Assembly (NCBI GenBank): GCA_905234355.1
Contig: CAJOHP010000119.1
Coordinates: forward strand, 1 to 7,446
Source of the DNA: an uncultured Prevotella sp.
GTDB lineage: Bacteria; Bacteroidota; Bacteroidia; Bacteroidales; Bacteroidaceae
DNA: 7,446 bases
Direction: 5' to 3'
The notes below the pieces were generated by a model that saw only the letters and a list, made by a program, of their open reading frames with translations, had not been told where the DNA came from and did not search any database. Made by a program: the position numbers and the translations under genes. This document shows positions 1 to 7,297 of the stretch, piece by piece; positions within the stretch are counted from its first letter, which is position 1; every line of letters begins with the position of its first letter.

Positions 1-474
1 GGTGCCCGGCACGAAGTAGGCCTCGCTGTGCCTGGGCACGGGAGCGTCGGCCCACCAGTACCATGGCGAGACGCCCAGCTGCCGGCTGAGCTCATAGACG
101 CCGTAGATGGTGCCGCGGCGGTCGCTGCCCGCAATGACGATCTGGCCGCCCACGGCAGTGATGACATACTTCTCGCGCTTGCCCTTGAGGTCGGGCAGCT
201 TCAGCCGGTCGATGGCGGGGTTGCTGCCCAGGGTGCCGATGAGTATGATGGGCTGACCGGCCTCAAGGGTGGCGTGCAGACCCACGCGCTGGAAGTCGGC
301 CACGAGGTTGCCGACGGCTATCTGCACCCCCTCGTCTTCCTGCTGGCTATAGCTCAGCACGGCATGGTCGAGCGCCACGGCACCGGGCTGCGGGGTGAAG
401 GTGATGAACTGTTCGGCGGCCTGCACGGCAAAGAGCGATGCCCAGGCCAGTACAAAGGATAGTATTCCACGCAT
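1..474 (-). CDS. GH115 xylan alpha-1,2-glucuronidase, N-terminal part (gene runs off the left edge)
   Basis: This frame stays open from the ATG at 472-474 to the window edge, giving 158 residues of a longer secreted protein. Residues 1-20 form a signal peptide ending in VQAA before Glu21, so it is probably exported. The best family evidence is near residues 112-146: the block IVIAGSDRRGTIYGVYELS followed by GVSPWYWWADAPVP closely resembles the conserved N-terminal region of glycoside hydrolase family 115. Family members remove glucuronic acid or 4-O-methylglucuronic acid from xylan chains and are usually about 800-1000 residues long, so most of the protein, including the catalytic residues, lies outside the window. 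It starts 40 bases after the GH97 stop codon with no recognisable promoter between them, so it is probably the third gene of the leftward operon. No good Shine-Dalgarno sequence precedes it. Family confidence is high; activity is inferred. Confidence 0.87.
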   Translation of the reverse strand, partial: MRGILSFVLAWASLFAVQAAEQFITFTPQPGAVALDHAVLSYSQQEDEGVQIAVGNLVADFQRVGLHATLEAGQPIILIGTLGSNPAIDRLKLPDLKGKREKYVITAVGGQIVIAGSDRRGTIYGVYELSRQLGVSPWYWWADAPVPRHSEAYFVPGT

Positions 475-514
475 AACTGTGAGCTTATGAATAAGTTTGG
501 GAAATCGAAGAAGG

Positions 515-2473
515 CTACTGCACGACGACCAGGCCGCCGTTGGTGGGTATCTCTACGCGTAGCGTCTTCTTCTTCGTGAGCTTGGCCGCAGAGACCTGGC
601 CGTTCAGGTAGAGCTGTGCGCTGCCCTCGCTGAGCATGGGCAGGTCGAGCGTCAGCTTCATGGGCTGTGCCGTGGCATTGACTCCGGCTACATACCACTT
701 GTCGGCATGCCTGCGGGCCAAGACGACGTATCGCCCGGGATAGCCGTCGATGAATCGCAGCTCGTCCCATGTGGTGGGCACCTGCTTCATGAAGTCGACG
801 GCCCAGGCGGGAGCGTCGGTCAGATTGTTGGGAGCGAGGGCGAAGTGCTGCACGCTGCTCTGGAAGAGCACGGCCGTGGCCAGGGCATAGACGTCGGTGG
901 TGCGCCGCTGCGAGCCGCGGTTGTTGCCGGCGCTGTAGTACTTGTTGAGTGCCGATCCGCCGAAGTCCATCGAGCCCACCACGTTGCGCGTGAAGGGATA
1001 CATCGTGCCGCAGTCGCGTGCCTCGTTGTCGCAGAAGCCCTGGGAGAAGTGCAGGTTCTCGCTTGCCAGGATGGCCTCCGAGGCCACGTAGTTGGGATAC
1101 ATGCGCTCCCAGCCTCGTGGCAGTGTGCACCCGTGGAAGATGACCATCAGTCCGGCATCGTTGGCATCGCTGAGTATGTCTTCATAGAGCTTCATCATCG
1201 GCTGCTTGTCGCCTCCGAAGAAGTCGACCTTGATGCCCAGTATGCCCACCTCCTTCATCCAGCGCATCTCCTGCTTGCGCCGTGTGGCGTTGTCCATGAT
1301 GCCCTTTGGCGACTGCGGGGCGTCGTTCCACGCTCCGTTGGAGTTGTACCAGAGGTATAGTCCCACGCCCTTGGTGCGAGCATAGCGGGCCAGCTCGGCT
1401 ATGCGGTCTCGGCCTATCTGCACGTCCCACAGGGCGTCGATGAGCACGGAGCGATAGCCCATCTGGGCAGAGAAGTCGATGTAGCGCCGCTGCTCGTCGT
1501 AGTTGCAGCTGGCGTCCATGCCGATGATCCACGACCAGGAGCCCTTGCCGTAGTCATACTGCCGCGACGCCTCATACTTAGGTTGCACGAGGTCCCAGGG
1601 CACGGTGGTCTCGACAATATTCTTCAGCGGCCCCACAGTGATGGTGCGCCAGGGCGTAGTGCCCGGCAGTGCCATCTGCACCGAAGTGGGGCCCCATCCG
1701 TTGTTCTCGCCCTCCTGCGGGAATCCTATCTGGTAGCATCCTCCCGACTGGCCGAGCAGACGGCACCCCACGTAGGAGCCGTCGGTGCCGGTCTCGCTGA
1801 CGAGCAGCCAGAGCGGCGTCTCGCCCTGCCTGGACTGCTTGGATGGGGCCTGAGCCTGTGGCACACGGAACAAGCAGGGGAAGGTGTAGCCATTGCCCCA
1901 TCCGTTCTGTCCCACCGGCTGGTCTATGCCGTAGGTGGTCTCGTAGCTGGGTGCCGTGCGGGCAAAGCCGGTCATCGGCTTGCTCTGCGGAGCGAGGAAG
2001 CCGGTGGCTGCGGCAGGCAGCTGAAACTGGGTGAGCTCGCCGGTGACGACGCAGCTGCGCGTGTCACGACGGGGCAGTAGCGTATAGCGGAAGGCCACGT
2101 CGCGGTTGCTCACGCGGAAGGTGACGTCCATCACATGCTGGCCTTCACGTGCATACTCGGCCACCAGCTGGCGGGCCTCATACTTCACATGGCGCTGCTT
2201 GATGGTGCTCAGTTCATACTCGTCGCTCACGTCGGTGGTGGTCACCTTGCCTTGGGACAGACCGTGGCCATAGTCGCCCACGTTGGTAGTCAGTCCGAGC
2301 GCCGAGGGCGCTACGACCACCTGTCCGTCGTAGCTCACCTGGTAGCAGGGACTGCCGTCACGCATAAGGAGTTCGACAGCTATGCGCCCGTCGGGGCTGG
2401 TCACCACGTCTGCACTCCATACTGAGGACGAGCTCAGACAGGCACAGCAGCACAATACAATCAGTTTTCTCAT
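515..2473 (-). CDS. GH97 glycoside hydrolase, retaining type (alpha-galactosidase or beta-L-arabinopyranosidase candidate)
   Basis: The 652-residue product has the GH97 layout: signal peptide (about 1-20), N-terminal beta-sandwich (about 21-290), catalytic TIM barrel (about 300-560), and C-terminal beta domain (about 565-652). Family blocks seen include WYNSNGAWNDAP (375-386), GIKVDFFGGDKQ (413-424), HGCTLPRGWERMYPNYVASE (447-466) and TRNVVGSMDFGG (495-506). Asp417 in KVDFF sits where retaining GH97 enzymes carry the nucleophile; inverting SusB-like members lack it. Glu466 or Glu472 is the likely acid/base. Substrate cannot be fixed from sequence: retaining relatives include alpha-galactosidases and beta-L-arabinopyranosidases. 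I chose the ATG at 2471-2473 because a signal peptide follows at once. An in-frame start 57 codons upstream would overlap the GH3 3' end and add a Ser/Pro/Ala-rich leader that reads as out-of-frame GH3 DNA. The signal region is cysteine-rich (LCCCAC), so a lipoprotein is possible but lacks a standard lipobox. It lies 52 bases after GH3. Confidence 0.9.
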   Translation of the reverse strand: MRKLIVLCCCACLSSSSVWSADVVTSPDGRIAVELLMRDGSPCYQVSYDGQVVVAPSALGLTTNVGDYGHGLSQGKVTTTDVSDEYELSTIKQRHVKYEARQLVAEYAREGQHVMDVTFRVSNRDVAFRYTLLPRRDTRSCVVTGELTQFQLPAAATGFLAPQSKPMTGFARTAPSYETTYGIDQPVGQNGWGNGYTFPCLFRVPQAQAPSKQSRQGETPLWLLVSETGTDGSYVGCRLLGQSGGCYQIGFPQEGENNGWGPTSVQMALPGTTPWRTITVGPLKNIVETTVPWDLVQPKYEASRQYDYGKGSWSWIIGMDASCNYDEQRRYIDFSAQMGYRSVLIDALWDVQIGRDRIAELARYARTKGVGLYLWYNSNGAWNDAPQSPKGIMDNATRRKQEMRWMKEVGILGIKVDFFGGDKQPMMKLYEDILSDANDAGLMVIFHGCTLPRGWERMYPNYVASEAILASENLHFSQGFCDNEARDCGTMYPFTRNVVGSMDFGGSALNKYYSAGNNRGSQRRTTDVYALATAVLFQSSVQHFALAPNNLTDAPAWAVDFMKQVPTTWDELRFIDGYPGRYVVLARRHADKWYVAGVNATAQPMKLTLDLPMLSEGSAQLYLNGQVSAAKLTKKKTLRVEIPTNGGLVVVQ

Positions 2474-2525
2474 TTCGTTTATTTTATGGATCATTAGACA
2501 ATAACTTGTTACGTCAGGACACGCT

Positions 2526-5129
2526 TCATATCTCAAAGGGCACGCGCGAGCCCAGGTCTTCGTCGCGCGAGCTGGTGCCGATGAGCAGCTCATACTTGCC
2601 GGGCTTGATGCGCATGGTGTTGGTCTCAGGGTCGAAGAACTCAAAGGACTGTGGCGAGAGCGTCAGGCGCGCCGTGACGTGCTGTCCGGCTTTCAGCTCC
2701 ACCCGCTGGAATGCCCGCAGCGACTTGAGCGGACCGTCGGGGTCTTGCAGGTTGCGTATGTAGACCTGGAGCACCTCGGTACCGTCGCGCTGTCCGGTGT
2801 TGGCCACAGGAACATCGACCAACAGGCGGTCGTCGTCCTTTGTAGCCGTCGCCTGGCCTATGCTGAACGTGGTGTAGCTCAGACCGTAGCCGAAGGCGAA
2901 GAGCGGGTCGGCGAAGTAGCGGTAGGTGCGCCCACGCATGGAGTAGTCTTCATAGTCGGGCAGCTGTGCGTCGCTGCGATAGAACGTCACGGGCAGCTTG
3001 CCCGATGGGCAGACGTCGCCAAAGAGCACGTCGGCCACGGCCGTGCCGCCCTCCTGTCCCGGATACCACACCTGCAGGATGGCGTCGCAGCTCTCTGTCT
3101 CGGGCGTCAGGGCTATGGCCGAGCCAGAGCAGCATACGAAGATGACGGTCTTGCCAGCAGCCTTCAGTGCCCGCAGGAAGTCGCGCTGCACACGCGGCAG
3201 CTCTATCGACGTGCGGTCGCCGCCCTTGAAGCCCTCGGCATCGACGGGCATCTCCTCACCCTCAAGTGCAGGAGAGATGCCGCCCACGAAGACCACCTTG
3301 TCGATGTCCTTCAGCTGACTGATGACGGTCTGATAGTCGATGGGATGCTCGCGCGACACATTGATCTTCATGTCGGCATTGTAGGTAGGCACATGAGCAA
3401 AGCGCACCTCTATCTGATACTGCTGTCCGGCCTCGGCCTGGATGACATGGCGCGTGGGCGTGGTGCGCCAGATGCGGTGGCGGGCTTTGCGCTCGCCGTT
3501 GATGTAGACCTCAAACTGCCCGCATGCCTCGACGCTGAGCACATACTCGCCTGCCTCCTTGGGCTGGAAGGTCGTCTCATACTTTGCCGAGAAGTCCTCA
3601 AGGTTGACGCCCGGAGCAAAGTTGTGCATGCCGGCCGTGGTCACGGCCAGCGGCGTGGTGTACTGCTGCGTGGTGACGGGGCGTCCCTCCATCTTGCGAT
3701 TGTTCCAGAAGGTGCCCTTCATGCCCTTCTTGCCGTCGGCCGTGCACCACGATGCCAGCAGGCACTCCTGCACCTTGTCGTAGGTAAGGTCGCAGCCGGG
3801 GGCATAGTACAGATTCTTCTGCTTGGCACGTATGCCATCGAGGATGGTCACAGTGTGGGTGGGCATGCCGTTGTAGTTGCCCCACATCATCGGTGCGTTG
3901 TCGGCATTGGGCCCGATGACGGCTATCTTCCCGGCACCCCGCTTCAGGGGGAGCACCGTCGCCCCACCCTGCCCCGCAGACTTATTCTGCAGCAGCACGA
4001 TGGTCTGCCGCGCCATGTCGAGCGAGAGACGCCGGTGGGCAGGACTGTCCATCACGGAGTAAGGTATCTTCGACCACTCCACGAGCGAGGGGTCGTCCAT
4101 CTCGCCCAGGTCGAAACGTCCCTCAAGCAGCCGGACCACATGCTTGTCTACCTCCTGCTCGGTGATGAAGCCACGGCGCACAGCCTCGGGTATGCTCTTG
4201 TAGGCATAGCCGTAGCCGCACTCCACGTCGGTGCCGGCCAGGGTGGCCTTGGCCGAGGCATGGGCGGCATCGGTCGAGGTCTTGTGAGACGTGTAGAAGT
4301 CGGAGATGGCACCGCAGTCGCTCACCACCAGGTACTGGAATCCCCACTCGTCACGCAGTATCTGCTGCAGGAGTCGCTGCGAACCGCAGCAGGGGTCGTC
4401 GTCCAGCCGCTGATAGGCGCACATCACCTCGCGCACCTGTCCCTGCTGCACCAGCAGCTTGAAGGCGGGCATATAGGTCTCCCACAGGTCGCGAGGCTCC
4501 ACGGTGGTGAGGTTGGCCGTGTGGCGGGTGTACTCAGGGCCGCTGTGCACGGCATAGTGCTTGGCACAGGCCCACAGCTTGCGATACTTCGACTCTTCCG
4601 GACCCTGCAGGCCGCGGACGACGGCCAGGCCCATGCGTCCCGTCAGATAGGGGTCTTCGCCGTAGGTCTCCTGCCCACGGCCCCAGCGCGGGTCGCGGAA
4701 GATGTTCACGTTGGGTGTCCACACAGAGAGGCTGTGGAACTTCTCGTCCTCGCCTTTCAGGTCGTGCATACGATGATTGTACTGTGCGCGAAACTCCGTG
4801 CTGGCCACGTCGAAGGCTTTCTGCACCAGGCCGTCGTTGAACGAGGCCGCCATGCCTACCGGCTCGGGGAAGACGGTCACGCCCCCCATGTTGGCAGCAC
4901 CGTGCAGAGCCTCGCTCCACCAGAAAAACTTCTTGATGCCCAGGCGCGGGATGGCCGGACTCTCGTCGAGCATGAGCATGGCTTTCTCATCCAGGGTGAG
5001 ACGAGAGCAGAGGTCTACGGCACGCTCATGTGCCGACAGGTTGGGGTTCTGATAGGGTTGCTGTGCCGAAAGGCTCCCGCAGCAGAGGGTGCTGAAGAGC
5101 ATCGACAGGAAGAAGACAGAGTGTTTCAT
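2526..5129 (-). CDS. GH3 beta-xylosidase-like enzyme with inserted PA14 domain
   Basis: The 867-residue product starts with a signal peptide (1-22, LSA before QQ), predicting periplasmic or surface location. The N-terminal GH3 barrel (about 25-355) contains WWSEALHG (70-77), the RDPRWGRGQETYGEDPYLTG block (145-164), AKHYAVHSGPE (189-199) and VVSDCGAI (268-275), where Asp271 is the expected nucleophile. The Cys after Asp, in place of Trp as in many beta-glucosidases, together with the WW-EALHG block, is typical of xylosidase/arabinofuranosidase members. The alpha/beta sandwich domain begins near 370, is interrupted by a PA14 domain (about 470-595), and resumes to about 740; Glu623 or Glu625 in ALEGEE is a candidate acid/base. 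A fibronectin-III-like domain (about 770-860) ends the protein. The likely role is release of xylose (or arabinose) from xylo-oligosaccharide ends; beta-glucosidase activity cannot be excluded. It is the first gene of the leftward operon, 22 bases downstream of a TAATTTTG -7 element. No strong Shine-Dalgarno is seen. Confidence 0.93.
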   Translation of the reverse strand: MKHSVFFLSMLFSTLCCGSLSAQQPYQNPNLSAHERAVDLCSRLTLDEKAMLMLDESPAIPRLGIKKFFWWSEALHGAANMGGVTVFPEPVGMAASFNDGLVQKAFDVASTEFRAQYNHRMHDLKGEDEKFHSLSVWTPNVNIFRDPRWGRGQETYGEDPYLTGRMGLAVVRGLQGPEESKYRKLWACAKHYAVHSGPEYTRHTANLTTVEPRDLWETYMPAFKLLVQQGQVREVMCAYQRLDDDPCCGSQRLLQQILRDEWGFQYLVVSDCGAISDFYTSHKTSTDAAHASAKATLAGTDVECGYGYAYKSIPEAVRRGFITEQEVDKHVVRLLEGRFDLGEMDDPSLVEWSKIPYSVMDSPAHRRLSLDMARQTIVLLQNKSAGQGGATVLPLKRGAGKIAVIGPNADNAPMMWGNYNGMPTHTVTILDGIRAKQKNLYYAPGCDLTYDKVQECLLASWCTADGKKGMKGTFWNNRKMEGRPVTTQQYTTPLAVTTAGMHNFAPGVNLEDFSAKYETTFQPKEAGEYVLSVEACGQFEVYINGERKARHRIWRTTPTRHVIQAEAGQQYQIEVRFAHVPTYNADMKINVSREHPIDYQTVISQLKDIDKVVFVGGISPALEGEEMPVDAEGFKGGDRTSIELPRVQRDFLRALKAAGKTVIFVCCSGSAIALTPETESCDAILQVWYPGQEGGTAVADVLFGDVCPSGKLPVTFYRSDAQLPDYEDYSMRGRTYRYFADPLFAFGYGLSYTTFSIGQATATKDDDRLLVDVPVANTGQRDGTEVLQVYIRNLQDPDGPLKSLRAFQRVELKAGQHVTARLTLSPQSFEFFDPETNTMRIKPGKYELLIGTSSRDEDLGSRVPFEI

Positions 5130-5151
5130 AATGCTTGTTGGTATTTTGCTA

Positions 5152-5159
5152 CAAAATTA
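5152..5159 (-). promoter_or_regulatory. Predicted -7 promoter element for the GH3-GH97-GH115 operon
   Basis: On the minus strand this reads TAATTTTG, an exact match to the Bacteroidota -7 consensus TAnnTTTG. It ends 22 bases before the GH3 start codon, which would give a short leader of roughly 15 bases. About 19-21 bases upstream, where a TTTG -33 box is expected, the sequence is CCGTGTGG-like and does not match. That is consistent with a promoter needing an activator. Confidence 0.6.
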
Positions 5160-5201
5160 CGAAGAAAGCGCCACACGGGCTTATCTATTTGTTGCACGTG
5201 C

Positions 5202-5219
5202 TTTGCGCCATGTCGCAAA
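5202..5219. promoter_or_regulatory. 18-base near-perfect palindrome, candidate activator/operator site
   Basis: The sequence TTTGCGCCATGTCGCAAA is symmetric at 16 of 18 positions: arms TTTGCG and CGCAAA, and an inner CATG, with only the seventh base pair from each end mismatched. It lies between the two -7 octamers, 42 bases from the leftward box and 47 bases from the rightward box. Its centre would be about 60-70 bases upstream of both predicted transcription starts, a usual place for an activator dimer. The binding protein is unknown; a catabolite regulator of the CRP type or a locus-specific regulator are both possible. Confidence 0.5.
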
Positions 5220-5266
5220 AGCCCGATTCTACAGGGAGAAACGAAGGCTGAATGAAAAATAATTGC

Positions 5267-5274
5267 TAATTTTG
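5267..5274 (+). promoter_or_regulatory. Predicted -7 promoter element for the GH43 operon
   Basis: The octamer TAATTTTG matches the Bacteroidota TAnnTTTG consensus and is identical to the one serving the leftward genes. It ends 35 bases before the GH43 start codon, giving an expected leader of about 30 bases. No TTTG -33 box stands at the usual distance; the sequence there is AAGGCTGA-like. Confidence 0.6.
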
Positions 5275-5309
5275 CAGTCAGTAACGAAAACCAACCGGAC
5301 CACCCGCTT

Positions 5310-7292
5310 ATGAAGCATTTACTCACCACGCTGATCCTGGCACTGCCCCTCATGGCGGCAGCGCAAAACCCCATAGTGCACAACCAGTTTGCAGCCGACC
5401 CTACCGCGCGCGTATTTAATAATAAGGTGTACCTCTACCCCTCCCACGACATCCCTGCACCCGACGCCTATGAGCGCAAAGACTGGTTCTGCATGGCCGA
5501 CTACCACGTCTTCTCCTCCGACAACCTCATCGACTGGACCGACCACGGCATGATCATCACCCAGGAGAACGTGCCCTGGGGCAAGCCCGATGCCTACTCG
5601 ATGTGGGCTCCCGACTGCGTGGCGAAGGACGGCAAGTACTACTTCTACTTCCCCAATGCCCCGCGCCAGGGGCGTGGCTTTGCCATTGGTGTGGCCACAG
5701 CCACCCGGCCCGAGGGTCCCTTCACCCTCGAGCCGGAGCCCATCAAGGGCGTCATGGGCATTGACCCCTGCGTGCTTGTCGACGACGACGGCCAGGCCTA
5801 CATCTACTGGAGCGGCATGGGACTGCGCGGTGCCCGGCTGAAAGGCAACATGAAGGAGCTGGACGGCGAGGGCATACAGATGGAAGGACTGCCCGAAGGA
5901 TTCAAGGAGGGTCCCTTCGTCTTTCGCCGAGGCGACTGGTACTACCTCTCCTTCCCCTGGGTGCGTGGCGACAGAACGGGCGGCAAGAACCCTACCGAGA
6001 CGCTGGCCTACGCCATGGCCAAATCGCCACTGGGGCCGTGGGACTTCAAGGGCATCATCATGGCCGAGCACGCCAACCACTGCTGGACCAACCATCACAG
6101 CATCGTGGAGTATCGCGGAGCATGGTACCTGTTCTATCATCACAACGACTACTCACCCGCGTTCGACAAGCTGCGCTCACCCCATATAGACCGTCTCTTC
6201 TTCCAAGCCGACGGCACCATCAAGGAGGTGCGCCCCACCCTGCGCGGCGTGGGCACCATGCCGGCCACCCATCGCATCGAGGCAGACCGCTACACGGCCA
6301 ACGGCCCAACGGCCGACAGTATCGCGGCATTCAACGACCCGTCCAATCCCTTCCTCGGCTGGCACGCCACACTGACCAAGAGCGGAGCGTGGCTCACCTT
6401 TGCCGACGTGGACTACGGCATGCTCACCGGCGATGCCTATGCCGTGGCCAAAGTGCGGGCCGACCAGAACAGTGTGCTCACCCTGCGCGAGGAAAGTGCC
6501 AAAGGACGCATCATCGCACGCATAGACGTCAAGGTGGAGGCCACAGGACAGCTGCGGCGCGACCAGCGGGGCCGCTGGATCACCGTCACGGCGCCACTCA
6601 CGGCGCTGCCCAAAGCGACGGGAACCCTCTGCATCGCCTCGGAGACCGACGGGCCTGTGAGCATAGACTGGGTGCAGTTCAAGAACCGCGAGCACTACTT
6701 CACGCCCGCAGCCGCCGGCCAGGCACAGGCGCTGCCCGACAGCGACGGATTCATCCGTCGATGGACTGTGCTCGAACCTATTCCGCAGGACATACGCTCC
6801 AATGTGGTATTCACCGACACATGGCTGCGCCAGACGTTTGCAAAGACATGGTTCAAGGACCAGGCCGTCATGGTGCCCCGTGACGGGCAGAAGACCAAAG
6901 CCGATGGCAAGAACCTCACGTGGCACGCCTTGGACAGCGAGCACTACAACCTGAAGCTCTTCCGATTCGCCGAGCGCTGGGGACAGCAGGCCTACGGCAA
7001 CCTGTTCTGGCTCGTCACCGTCATTGACAGCCCCGAAGAGATGACCGGCGTGCGACTCGCAGCAGGCAGCAACGGCGCCTCGATGTGGTGGCTCAACGGC
7101 GAGGAGGTGCTGCTGCTCAGCGGCGACCGGCGAATGGTGCGCGACGACGGCGTCTCGCCACGCCTCACGCTGAAGAAAGGACGCAACGTGCTGCGCTGTG
7201 CCGTCATCAACGGCCCCGGCATGAGCGACCTCTGCGCACGCTTCATCGACGGCAACGGAATGCCCGTGAGAAACTACACCATCAACAAGTAA
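5310..7292 (+). CDS. GH43 glycosidase with CBM6-like domain and C-terminal beta-sandwich module
   Basis: The 660-residue product begins with a signal peptide (1-18, MAAA before QN). A five-bladed GH43 propeller (about 20-315) carries the expected catalytic trio: Asp30 in FAADPTARVF (base), Asp152 in MGIDPCVLVDDDG (pKa modulator) and Glu200 in FKEGPFVFRR (acid). The SMWAPDC block (97-103) and WTNHHSIVEY (259-268) also fit the family. Residues about 318-460 look like a CBM6-type carbohydrate-binding beta-sandwich, starting HRIEADRY and ending SIDWVQFKNREHYF. Residues about 470-660 form a further module with FIRRWTVLEPI, LAAGSNGASMWWLNGEEV and VLRCAVINGPG, resembling beta-sandwich modules attached to other Bacteroidota xylan enzymes and esterases. 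GH43 members act as arabinofuranosidases, xylosidases or arabinanases; arabinofuranose removal from arabinoxylan is my favoured guess from context. The start is supported by the signal peptide and the upstream -7 element; no Shine-Dalgarno is visible. Confidence 0.92.
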   Translation: MKHLLTTLILALPLMAAAQNPIVHNQFAADPTARVFNNKVYLYPSHDIPAPDAYERKDWFCMADYHVFSSDNLIDWTDHGMIITQENVPWGKPDAYSMWAPDCVAKDGKYYFYFPNAPRQGRGFAIGVATATRPEGPFTLEPEPIKGVMGIDPCVLVDDDGQAYIYWSGMGLRGARLKGNMKELDGEGIQMEGLPEGFKEGPFVFRRGDWYYLSFPWVRGDRTGGKNPTETLAYAMAKSPLGPWDFKGIIMAEHANHCWTNHHSIVEYRGAWYLFYHHNDYSPAFDKLRSPHIDRLFFQADGTIKEVRPTLRGVGTMPATHRIEADRYTANGPTADSIAAFNDPSNPFLGWHATLTKSGAWLTFADVDYGMLTGDAYAVAKVRADQNSVLTLREESAKGRIIARIDVKVEATGQLRRDQRGRWITVTAPLTALPKATGTLCIASETDGPVSIDWVQFKNREHYFTPAAAGQAQALPDSDGFIRRWTVLEPIPQDIRSNVVFTDTWLRQTFAKTWFKDQAVMVPRDGQKTKADGKNLTWHALDSEHYNLKLFRFAERWGQQAYGNLFWLVTVIDSPEEMTGVRLAAGSNGASMWWLNGEEVLLLSGDRRMVRDDGVSPRLTLKKGRNVLRCAVINGPGMSDLCARFIDGNGMPVRNYTINK

Positions 7293-7297
7293 CAGAT

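Larger units (their letters stand above)
5130..5309. promoter_or_regulatory. Divergent intergenic regulatory region between GH3 and GH43
   Basis: This AT-richer 180-base stretch lies between the two leading genes and must hold the signals for both directions. It contains two outward-facing -7 type octamers, an 18-base near-palindrome between them, and an adjacent 8-base perfect palindrome GCACGTGC (5194-5201). I see no open reading frame here that looks like a gene and no terminator hairpin. Co-regulation of the two arms is an inference from this layout. In Bacteroidota such loci are often controlled by hybrid two-component regulators, SusR-like proteins or ECF sigma/anti-sigma pairs, none of which is encoded in the window. 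Confidence 0.8.

Noticed and set aside
28..462. A 144-codon plus-strand open frame at the left edge
   Set aside because: It is antisense to the GH115 N-terminus, whose conserved SPWYWWADAP block makes the minus strand clearly the coding one.
354..1130. A 258-codon minus-strand open frame overlapping the ends of GH97 and GH115
   Set aside because: It runs out of frame through two recognised genes on the same strand and is Arg-, His- and Gln-rich, as shifted frames of GC-rich genes are.
2474..2525. Possible internal promoter or terminator between GH3 and GH97
   Set aside because: There is no TAnnTTTG element, and the inverted repeats present (such as TAACTTGTTA) have only 4-base arms without a GC-rich stem and T tract. 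Co-transcription is the simpler reading.
2474..2644. N-terminal extension of the GH97 protein by 57 codons
   Set aside because: The extra residues are the GH3 3' end and the intergenic gap read in another frame, and they would bury the signal peptide starting MRKLIVL.
2679..5255. An 858-codon open frame on the plus strand, antisense to nearly the whole GH3 gene
   Set aside because: The translation has no recognisable domain, is rich in His, Val, Gly and Arg, and follows the complementary frame of a clear GH3 gene. GC-rich codon bias suppresses stops in that frame.
5319..6143. A 274-codon minus-strand open frame over the GH43 propeller
   Set aside because: It is a Val/Gly/His-rich complement of a well-supported catalytic domain, with no signal or domain of its own.
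6038..6883. A 281-codon plus-strand open frame inside the GH43 gene
   Set aside because: It is a shifted frame of the GH43 gene with high Arg, His and Gln content and no start context or motif.
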